From Bugula neritina (taxonomy: Eukaryota > Bryozoa > Gymnolaemata > Cheilostomatida > Bugulidae), in contig OZ037770.1 in the NCBI GenBank assembly GCA_964035545.1, positions 2,230,001 through 2,294,000 of the forward strand: a stretch of 64,000 nt of DNA. Reading direction: 5' to 3'. A model generated the notes under the pieces. The model did not search any database. It was not told where the DNA came from and saw nothing but the letters and a program-made list of their open reading frames with translations. Every line of letters starts with the position of its first letter. The first letter of the stretch is position 1. This document shows, in pieces, positions 12,611 to 22,688 of this stretch. Both the position numbers and the translations under genes were made by a program.

Positions 12611-12946
12611 TGCAGCAGACTATTTAAAACGTTTAAATTATTTTATAGAAATTTTAACTATTACAAAGTTATAAATATTATTGCCCAAATTATATTCAAT
12701 AACTATGCAGTTAAGAAGTTGGAATATTTTATTGAAGCACCAGTGTAAGTATAAATATATCTACGAGATAACAGAAACGCTTCTCTACATTATTACATAT
12801 GTATGTTTTAGAAGTTATCTCCTCACTACAAAATGTTATGATATCTCAGCAAATAATAATTTCGTAGTATAATATAATGTAGTAAAAAATAAAAACATAT
12901 GTTATTTAATCAACCAGCAAAATATTTTTCAAATATAAAAAAAAGA

Positions 12947-15900
12947 TTATCGGTCATAGGTAGCTAAGAATCTTTCAGTTAGCCATTGGTCAGCTGTTAC
13001 GGGTGGGTACTTGCCCGACCCGTCTAGAGTCTCTATTACGGTATGATTATCAGGCTGAGCAAAGAAGATTACAGACACCCTGTCTTGGTTTAAATACTGC
13101 TCTTCGGGAATCAGAACCCTGTGCTTCTAATAAACGAAGGAAATATATAAGAAATATTCAATAAAAGTTAATTATATAGGATACATTGGGAGTTGCTTAC
13201 TCAATAGTATAACTTGATGAGGGGGACAACCTTAAGAGAAAGTTAGACTGTATAATATACAAATAGATCTAATAGATTAGGTCAAATTTTTGAAAGAGTC
13301 AAATTACTTTTTTGAAATATAAGTTCGTTAAATTGAAATTACTGAAAAAGAAGACAACTTTTATAACTTAACACCATAAGATATAAATACTTGAAAAAAA
13401 GTTTTCCAAGTATCCAGAAACATTTTTAGGCAAAACAGTTTATTTTGGTCAAGATTTGCAGACATCTGAAATTATCAGCAAATAAACTTATAACATCTAA
13501 GTTTATATTAAAATTCCTACAAGCATTAAGATGACAATTAACACGTGCACACAACTCTAATATATTCTCTCTCAAAAATAACAGCATGAAGTCAGTGTAC
13601 TAAACAGAAACGTCTGCTAAAGCTAAAAGAAATTGGTCAGTGGAACTCACATTAGCTATCAGTACATCTCCACTCCACATCTGTAACATGTCACCAATAT
13701 TCACGTATATCCCTCCCTCTATGAACCCTGCGTCCACATATTCTCCCAGCTCTCTGTTCATCACCTGACCGAGAAAAACCTGAACTACATGAACTTTGTT
13801 GAAACCCGCCAGGCATTGCGAACCAAAAATAATAGGTATGGCAATAAAATATATGAGCATATAACATATCCTGTTGGGACTTTACATAAGCTGGGAAAGC
13901 TTTTCCCTAACGCATGATAGCTTTTCACATATCATCTCAGCTATGCCAGCTATATAATGCTTTTTCCACATTCATTACTATAGCTACTACACTTCTGACT
14001 AGTATAAAAACCCAGCAATTTTCTCTTATCCTCACTTGCGTCTCTCTCGCACTTATAACTCATGATATAACCTTTTTCACATTGATATTTTCTTTCAGTC
14101 TGCGACAATAAATATCTCTCTACACTTAAAACACAATATACCCCGTTAGTTTATATGCTTAACAATAAAATATACTTTATTTGAAGACACTATTGTATTT
14201 CAATGTTTCTTGTATTTTTACAGTAAAAGAATTTTCTAGAATATCTGCCACTCATGAATATTTAGAATGACAACCAACTTTATGCAAGAGTTGAGAAACA
14301 CTGAAATACAATATACTTCAACTGTCAATATCAACTAAACTCTACTATCATTTAGCTTAGATACAAGTAGCACAGGAAAATGAGCAAACTTGACCCTTAA
14401 TTGATGTTTCCATGGCTACCAGTAAATACTATATAGGCACATTGTTGTATAGTACTTGTATTTACCGTTACATACACAGTCATATGCTCAGTAATATTTA
14501 ATGATACAGTTATACCGTCCCTCAATATACCTGCAATCCAGGTGCACTGCTGTACAGTAGAGTAATAGAACCATAGTCTGAGTGTTCACCACAGCGTATC
14601 TGCCCAGGCTTTAATGCATCTGGAATCAAATAAGTATTTCACTGTCACAAGAAGTTGTCCTCCCTACTTTACATGTTTTATTCAGCTAGAACTTGTGGCA
14701 TGATTAAATTAAACAGACCATTATTTGATAATCAGTGAATTAAATGAAGAAGTAGGAAGAAGCATATTTCTATGAAGCACAAAATATTCTTATAAAATTT
14801 TTTACGAAACTTGTTTAAAAAAAAATTTAGGTTTTTTCCAAATAATTTGTAGTTTTTGTCAGACTGACTCTTATTTGGCTAAAGATGTGAGAGTGTAGAG
14901 AGAATAAACAGCTTTAGAGAAAACATCATCGCACAAGAAAAGGCAACAGATTTGCGCCACTTGAAAACTGCAGCTAGTTCGAAATTTGAAAAGTAGGCAG
15001 TTGAAAATTAGAGCGTAGAAGCTACTCCAATCTTACGTGAACAAGAAATGTGATTTATACCTCCTGGAAACAGGAATACAAAACTTGACAAAAATTAAAA
15101 TTCTCAAATAAACTTGAAGATCAAATGTACACTTTGAAGTCTTTAAAAGATAAATAAATTTGCTAAAATTTTAAAAACTGAAAAGATAATTTATTTAAAA
15201 AAAACTGGTGAGGAATTACTCAAGTTCTCATGCTGCTAAAAGTCTAAGTACACCAGTCATTATTCCGGTTCTTAGATAAGGTTTGGTAACCATCACAACT
15301 CATATGGAAGAAAACTAACCTTTGTCAACCTTGGGATACCAGGCTAGTCTTAGAGCAGACCTGTTCTTATTGCATTCTGGGAAGGTGTGAGTCTTTACAA
15401 GTTGGTATGGATCCTATGTAATAGAAATGCTTTCTATGTTAATTAAATCGATAAAGCAATACAAAAATCAATATATCAATAAGGGAGCTGGTAATATGAA
15501 ATTAATATATTGAAAATCAATATATCAAAACAAGAAATCAGTATATCAATCTGAGCAATTATATGAACATGAGAAATAAATATATACAGTCAAAATGAAA
15601 ATCAATATATTAATATGAGAATTAACAGAATCAACAGATATGTCAATATACAATACAAGAAAGCAATATATTTTCTTAGCCTTAAGTCAACCATACATTT
15701 AGCTTCAGTCCCAAACCAATCAGGTACAGTACTTTGTTGGATACTTTTTCAAACTTATTCCAGAGACTCCAGCACTCTGGTGTATCCAATACAGGAGAAG
15801 CTCGACACGGCTACAAAATAAATAGTGGAAGATACAAACATTGCAAACTTTTAATTTGTGTGAAAGAGAAACGTCCAAACCCTGTTGACAAAATTCTTAG

Positions 15901-17872
15901 GCATTTGCCATTATAACAGTGAAAAAAGTTGATTAAAGTAAAATCGTACATCAGTTTTTTGATGAACATTCTATAAAAAAACAAGTGTTAAACTTTTCAA
16001 ACCTGCAAAATAAATACCCAGACAATAATTTAACGAAAAATTGCAGAAAGAGTATGACAGGGTTTTGGAATTTTATACCTGTAAACGTAACGCTTCCAAC
16101 TGCAAACTAGATAGTGACTGAATTTAAATTTCCTGGTGACACACTCTGCATGAAACTACCCTAGCAGATCTAACTCAACTATAACATACCACTTACATTG
16201 CCTTTAATTTTGAGATCCATGTTGTATATCTCCTTATAGTCCCCAGGTCTGTCACTGGATAACCTGCCATAGAAGTACAGAGTGTTATGTTATCTCCGGT
16301 ACAAGAGAGCTACTTACAAACAAACCAAGTGTTTCATTTTTAGTTGAAATATACTCGTCAATATTTCTAGAGCAGCTCAAATTAAAATAAATAGCAATAA
16401 TAGAAACTGAATTCTAAATAGGGGTGGCAACTGAAGCAAGAAACTGAGTATAAATAAAAATTACGAGTCTCGAATAGTAACAGTAAAAAGCTTAAATTCA
16501 TAGACTAGTTGTGAATAAAAAAATTTCAATTTAGGAAGGCCAAATTTTGAACATGAAGTGAAAGCAATGTGTGTGTTGTGTGTTGTGTGTGTGAGTGTAT
16601 GTATGTATGTGTATGTGTGTGTGTGTGTTGTGCTAGTGTGTGTGGGTGTGTGTAAGTGTGTGTGCACGTGTGTTGTGTGTGTAGGTGTGTGAGTGTATGT
16701 ATGTATGTGTGGTGTGTGAGTGTATGTATTTAACTTACTGTTCCCGTCCTATAGAAGCCCACCCTCCATTCTCACCTCCTGCAGCTGGTCTGGCAAACTT
16801 GACTTTCTCTTCAACTGGCAAATCAAAGAACTTCCTGGACTGATCAGCGTACAACTGAGCCTGGAATACAAATAGCAGCAAGTTTTGAGTATGCTGAGAG
16901 AAACCACACACACTTACACAATGATGAGTTGTATTACTTATATTGAACAAGTTATCTCTAATATATCTACAATTATAAAATAACTTTTTACAAAGCCGTT
17001 CATGTACTGCATAGAATTAAAACTCACACAAGTTTATAGTCACCATGTCACAGATTCTAATTTACAAACTGTTATAATATATATCACTCTCTTTTGTTAT
17101 TTTGTTACACTTATAATTAGTATGGCACACAAGCCTATGCAAGCATTATTGCGCAATAATTGTTTACATTCTTAGTCACTCTTTATTGGCTAATGAATAG
17201 TGCCTGTTTTACACGAGTCATGCACAGTGTGGAATGTGGTAGTATTTTCTAGACTTATCAGTTAAGTATAAAAGCAGATGTTTTACTTGTAAAAGTAGAG
17301 TTCAGCAATAAAGTTCTTATAAAGCACACAGCTCAACAAAGACCATTATATTACGACAGGACATCTCATCTTTAATTCTGGTAGAGGAAGACATCGCGAT
17401 ATTTTTAGACACCAGATATTTCTAATTGAACCGTCACACTGTACACACCAAACTATGTGACAGAAATCCTGATGGAAAGGTTGTTTTATAATAAATTGGG
17501 CCAGGAACTTAATCAGATGAGGCACAGGAGCATTATGACTGGATGCTTTTCTCAACATCACCAATAGCCTTTGTTAGGTTCAAATCCACGACTTCTGTTT
17601 ACTGAGCAAACACTTTAACCCTTAGACTACGGCTGCTTCTTATGGACTGTATACTATACTTGTTTGTTATTTTATTTAGTAGTTTCTTTTCACCAAATGG
17701 CTACTGTTAGCATTAGACTGTGTTTATTTTTAGTTCTTACCATTTCCCACAATCCTGTGTTTGTAAGACAAGCAAATCCAGAGGTTGTTAAAGCATCAAA
17801 TAGCTGCTGTGAAGCCGTAGAATCATCCTGAGAGATGTCGATCACAGGAACATGAGGCTTTCTTTCCGACAT
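12947..17872 (-). CDS. Isopenicillin-N-synthase-like Fe(II)/2-oxoglutarate oxygenase, paralogue 2 (8 exons, 303 aa)
   Basis: Exons on the minus strand: 17872-17741, 16860-16739, 16263-16197, 15810-15697, 15413-15320, 14619-14531, 13764-13651, 13126-12947. The join is 912 nt, in frame, with GT-AG introns and a TAA stop. The N-terminus has HVPVIDI. H189-x-D191 (GEHSDYGSITLLY) and H246 are the Fe(II) ligands, and R260-x-S262 the 2-oxoglutarate clamp. Exon lengths 122, 114, 89 and 114 are identical to paralogue 1, which shows tandem duplication with introns kept. Most exons differ clearly between the two, but exon 7 (13651-13764) is almost identical, with about 9 differences in 114 nt. The segment GGENGGWASIGRE in exon 2 is the usual GY/GW turn. 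The substrate is unknown; cytosolic location is inferred from the lack of a signal peptide. Confidence 0.93.
16560..16735. repeat. GT-rich microsatellite
   Basis: TGTGTG, TGTATG and TGAGTG runs end three bases before the donor side of exon 2 of paralogue 2 (donor at 16738-16732). In the transcript the CA-rich strand starts the intron. Such repeats can influence splicing, but nothing here proves it. Confidence 0.9.
17460..17638 (-). mobile_element. tRNA-derived SINE, family 2
   Basis: Minus strand: head GCAGCCGTAGTCTAAGGGTT, anticodon region with AGTAAACAGAAGTCGTGG, B box GGATTTGAACC, then body TATTGGTGATGTTGAGAAAA, CCAGTCATAATGCTCCTGTG and a tail. It is the most complete head of the three family 2 copies. 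It lies in intron 1 of paralogue 2, in the same orientation as the gene. Confidence 0.75.
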
Positions 17873-18734
17873 GTTTTATTCTACAAAAATCAACTACTGT
17901 AACTGCAAGTGTATGCAGTGAGTGTATGCAATCAATATGATTGGTGTTGAATGAATATTTAAACTGAATCTGACCCTGATTCACACTGATACCGATACCC
18001 AACTTCATAGTAATGATATACTAATATCTGTATAACTGTGAACGCTACCTCGCTAGTAGTAATACTAGTACAACATCATGACATTTTGAGTCTTTTTTCA
18101 ACAAGAGCTACCAGACTCTAGAGGAAACATATATTGAAAAATTAACAAAACATTCAATCATTCATGACTTAAGGCCAAACAAATTTCACACTGTCAGTGT
18201 AAGTTTAAATCTAACGACGCATTAGTATAAGTAATAAATTGTGTAATTGATGTGAGTGTTTGATGTCTTCAAACTCTGTGATATGGTTAGGTGATAATAA
18301 AGTTATAATTATAAGTATAACTATACATTAAATGAAAATTTATATTTATACTTAATCTTATCCCTTATACTTATAGTTATACTCGACTTATAATTATGCT
18401 TATAGTCAGATACTTAAAGTTATAATAATACTTAATGTTGTACTACTACTTATACTTATAGCTATTAATATTACTGTATTAGTATTACTATTACTATTAG
18501 TAGTAAACATTAGCATTACTTAATCATAACGATAATCAGTGACAATGGTAGTATTAGTAGGCCTCATCTCATCTCATCTAATTAATCTCACTCGGAGCGC
18601 TTTGGCTGTGTGGTGTATGAACAATTGTTTAGATTATCAGTAGTAAGGAGGAAAACCATTTTGTCTTCGAGATAAGAATATAGTTAATTATGCTTTGATT
18701 CAAAGCTCAATAGCTAGCTACTGCCAGGGAAGAA
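17873..18734. other. Upstream region of paralogue 2; no gene seen
   Basis: AT-rich DNA with simple TTATAC/TTATAG variation at about 18240-18480 and no exon-like segment. It must contain the promoter of the second oxygenase gene, but I see no clear TATA or initiator motif to point to. Confidence 0.5.
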
Positions 18735-18851
18735 AAAAAGAGGAAAAAAAAAGTAAATAAATAAATAAATATACACCGCACAGCTTCAGATGATATAAAG
18801 CAGAGTCGGTGTTAAGTGCTTATAATCAGTTAGGCAAAGCAGCTAGAATCA

Positions 18852-21573
18852 TTAGAAAAGTTTATGGATGCGATGTTTATATGAATCTTTGGCAGTTTTG
18901 GTATTGATATTGCCCTTAATAGCACCATGTCTGGTATTGTGAGACTCTGCAAAATGAAGGGAGAACCAGTCTCGGTCTATAGCGGCACTACCAGAAAGCA
19001 TACGAAAGTACATTTTTTGGTCTGCATTGTCACGTCTTTGTGCAAGGCTATCCCAATTAGAATTTGTCATGAGCTCAGTTATATGGTCTCGTTTTCTCTT
19101 ACAGAATGTCCACCTGAAGGCTTTTCTATTTATACCTTCTATGATGTTGATGTTTTTCAATTTAAATGGAGACCAGGTGTGGGTCGCAAATTCTAGAATA
19201 GGGCGACAGACTGTTTTATAAGCTATGGCTCTGGTTTTACTTTTAGCCTTTTTTAGACAGCGCATCAGCATGTGTAATAATTTATTAGCTTTTGAGCAAA
19301 TGTTCATTATATGTTGATCGAATGACAGTTTATTATCAATCGTGACACCAAGCAAGGTATAGTACTTTGTCAACACATTGTAAGGGGTCATTATTCATGC
19401 TGTATTGAGACACTAGAGGATTTACAGTGGAGCGTTGAATTGTCATATGCTCACATTTCTTTATATTGAACTTCATCTGAGAACTGTCTGCCCAAGTTAT
19501 AAGATGGTCTAAGTCATTCTGAAATAAACTAGAATCAGCAGGTGTTGTGATTGGTTTGTACAACAAGGAATCATCTGCATATAGTTTAAGCTTGCTGTTA
19601 GCTACCGCAGAGTGCATGTCATTTATGTACACATTAAATAACAATGGTCCTAATACACTGCCTTGGGGCACTCCTGAGGTCACATGTCTAGTGGCCGATT
19701 TGACGTTGTTGACACAGACTGAAAGAAGACGGTTCTGAAGCCATGAAAAAATCCATTTGACAGTTTTATCAGCTATTCCGATATTTAGCAGTTTAACCTG
19801 TAGTTTATGGTGCGACACAACGTCAAAGGCCTTTGAAAAATCCAAGACAGCGAGGTCAACCGGTATCATTTCATCGAAAAAATCTATAAATTCACTCACG
19901 GTATTCAACAACTGAGTATCCCAGCCATGGTTTGTCCTGAAAACATGTTGGTGTGGGTAAAACAGGTCATTTGATTCGAGGAAACAGTTGATATTATGTG
20001 ATACGATATGCTCGAAGATTTTGGATATGATAGAAGTGAGTGATATTGGCCTGTAATTCAGCGGGTTTGTACGACTTCCTTTCTTGAAGATCGGTACAAT
20101 GTTTGCTGTTTTCCAGTCTTGTGGTGTCTGAGATGTATCGTAAAAGTACTGAAAAACCTTTGTCAGGGGCTCATATATATAATGTGCAAGATATTTTAGA
20201 AGTGCAGGAGAAAGCTCATCTGGGCCAGCACCTTTTCGTGGATCGAGTTTGGTGAGCTGTGTTAGGACTCCCCGAGGATCAAATTGTATAGGAGATGATA
20301 GAGTTTGAGGTGGAATGCAGGGAGGGATATTACCATCATCAATAGAAAACACAGAAGCAAAGGAGTCCGCAAAAGATTCAGCTATAGCAGTATTGTTGTT
20401 AGGGGGGATGTTGTCTAGTTGGCGTACAGTATTTGAGCTGCCCTTTTTACTTGCTATGAACCGATAAAGAGGTTTTGAGTCACCCTGCTCTAATGTATTG
20501 CATATGTGTTTGTTTATATAATTATTATAGTCCCTGTTACACAATTTCTTGCAGTACCGGGACTGGGTGGCATGTTTTAAAATGTTATGCGGGGTGCGAT
20601 CGTTAAGGCAAGCTAGGTGGAGGTGTTTTCTTTTTCTGATCTCACTTTTAGTTTCTTGGGATATCCAGAGTTCTGATTTTTTCTTTCTAAATTTGTATGG
20701 GATATTGGAATGTGCTACCTGAAGTATTCCAGATTTGAGATTATGCCATAACTGTTCAGCGCTACATTTTTTAGAGATATCTGAGGTGATTTTACAATGT
20801 AGGGAGTAACAGTCCACGGTGATGTTCGTTATGTCTGCCTTTTCAAACTGCCAATATGGTTTTGGTTTGGTTAAGGATGCTGTCCTTTTAATAACATTAT
20901 CCACCAACACATTGAAATTGATAATAAAATGGTCAGAGCAGGATGTCTCAACTCGGGGGTTAGTGGTAGTTACATTTGTAACAACTAGGTCAAGCGTATT
21001 ACCTTTGTCGTGAGTAGGTTCATTGATAGCCTAAGAAAGATTATTCGAAATTATAAAATCTACGAACAATTGATGCAAGTTAGTTTCTCTTGTTGTTTTA
21101 AGTACAGGCCTGCTACTATCATTCCAGTCAATGTCAGGTAGGTTAAAATCCCCAACCATAACAATGTTCGGATTGGTTTGATCATAATACCAATTTACTA
21201 TATCTTCTACTTGTTTTATACAGGGTCTACGGTAATAGCATGCAATAGTGAAAGAGTATCCACAGACTGATAAGTCAAGGGCAATGATTTCCCCAGGGTG
21301 TGAGACATTGATTCTACTAACAACAAAGGGACATTTATTGGATAGGCCTATAAGGACTCCACCTCGACGTCCTAGTCTGTCAGTTCGATCACGCCGGTAC
21401 AGGGTGTAATCTCTGGATAACTCATTATCGGAAACTGATGAATCTAGTTTTGTTTCACATAAGCACAAGATATCTGGCGATTGCTGATCTAATAGCATGG
21501 AAAGTTCATGTATTTTACCCCTGATACCATTACAATTCCAAGATATTACTTTTAACTCTTTTTGTTCTGCCAT
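18852..21573 (-). pseudogene. LINE ORF2: AP endonuclease plus reverse transcriptase, broken
   Basis: The endonuclease starts with KVISWNCNGIRGK and holds a CETKLD segment and VGDFNLPDIDWND, typical of APE-type LINE endonucleases. The RT has NYRPISLTSIISKIFE, AVLDFSKAFDVVSH, TSGVPQGSVLGPLLFNVYIN and the catalytic LYADDSLLY. The frame is continuous except for a TAG stop at 21031-21033, just after the endonuclease, and a one-base frameshift near 19345-19390, after which the C-terminal part runs to 18852. With just two lesions and a kept YADD box, this copy is rather young. In life the product would nick target DNA and reverse-transcribe its own RNA. Confidence 0.9.
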
Positions 21574-21592
21574 GATAGTTGAGTTGGACAGG

Positions 21593-22063
21593 TTAGTTAG
21601 CAGTAGAGTGGTAATGTCCAGCTGTGTTTTTATCAGTTATGGTGTTAGTCCCGCTGGGGTCCCGGAGAGATTCTGAAGCAATAGTATCAGAGTCATGGGC
21701 AAACTTGGACCAGCGGTCTGACCTGGATGTTTTAGACTTGGAGTAAATAGAGCCATTTCTTACTTGAAACATTTTGTCTGAGTGAGTTGCTTTTAATTCG
21801 TCCCTCAGTTTTCTAAGTTTATAGTCACGGTCACGCTCTTCAGGAGATAGGTCTGGTGTACAAAATGTAGATGCTTTATTTTCCCAGGTGTTGTATCTAT
21901 ACATAAAATCATTTTTATTCATCTCAGAACTAAAGGTGGCTTTAACTGGTCTTATTTTGTCAGAGTTGGGGAGGTTCATGTTACGTCTACCTAGTCTAGA
22001 GAATTTTAACAGAGACTCATGATTGAAACTTAGAATATCACATATTTCCATAATCTCTTCCAT
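21593..22063 (-). pseudogene. LINE ORF1 C-terminal part
   Basis: 156 codons, with LGRRNMNLPNSDKIRPVKAT and LSPEERDRDYKLRKLRDELK. This pattern (R-P-V-K, then a basic helix with DLSPEER) is like the C-terminal end of ORF1 proteins that bind the element RNA. It is separated from ORF2 by about 20 nt. The start used is the first Met in the truncated copy, so the true N-terminus is missing. Confidence 0.65.
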
Positions 22064-22075
22064 GGTATTGTTAAT

Positions 22076-22688
22076 ACAAATTATTGATGATTATAATAGA
22101 GCAATTCAATAAAGATAAATAAAATCAATAAATCTAAACACAATTAATTTCATTATTATTATATTTAATAATAATAAATAAAATAAATACTTCATTATTT
22201 TAAAATAATTTATTAAATTTAATAAATTAATATTAAATAAATTCTTATTATAAAACTAGTTTAGTAAATGTTATTTTTCTTTTTTATTCTTCAGTTATAT
22301 TAATTATTTTAAAAACTTGAACTTTTAAATGATTTTTTAGTAAATAATGCTGAAGTTAAAGTCAAATTAAAAGAAAAAGGAATCGGTTTATTTCAGAAGA
22401 ATCTTTTTCAAATGTGCCATTTATCAAGTTGAAAAGTGGGCAACAAACAAACCCACTCCTGTTTAAAGTTGATTCGCTTGATGTGAACAACTTTTTCGTC
22501 TCAATAGAATATCGAAAAAACGATTAAATAATAAAATTAGTCTATTGCGTTAGTTTGTAGCTGCTCAACTTAAATGACGTTTTGCGTATTTCCGAAAACT
22601 CCAACGTAGTTGAAGCTCAATTGTCAATTTGGATTGTGGAAATTACGGTCATAAAACTACAACACTTTGCCTGTTATAATCGCCAGTA
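22076..22688. other. AT-rich DNA upstream of ZMAT5; promoter presumed here
   Basis: This is a 0.6 kb gap between the LINE and the ZMAT5 start. It is very AT-rich up to about 22350, then less so. No repeat family or exon is visible. Transcription from here is inferred only from the position of the start codon. Confidence 0.4.

Larger units (their letters stand above)
10072..12946. other. Spacer between the two oxygenase genes
   Basis: This holds the upstream region of paralogue 1 and the downstream region of paralogue 2. I see no exon-like segment beyond three family 1 SINE pieces. The 93-codon plus-strand ORF at 10759-11040 has no recognisable domain and the base composition of the flanks, so it is treated as chance. 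Confidence 0.6.
18735..22075 (-). mobile_element. Non-LTR retrotransposon (LINE, CR1/Jockey-type), probably 5' truncated
   Basis: On the minus strand: an ORF1 tail (22063-21593), AP endonuclease and reverse transcriptase (21573-18852), then a short 3' tail with ATTTATTTATTTATTTAC at about 18755-18772. The order and the endonuclease type fit the Jockey/CR1 superfamily. No ORF1 N-terminus precedes 22063, where the AT-rich host DNA begins, which suggests the usual 5' truncation. The flanking duplication was not identified. Confidence 0.9.

Noticed and set aside
19547-19738. Plus-strand ORFs across the LINE.
   Set aside because: Shadows of the reverse transcriptase frame on the minus strand.
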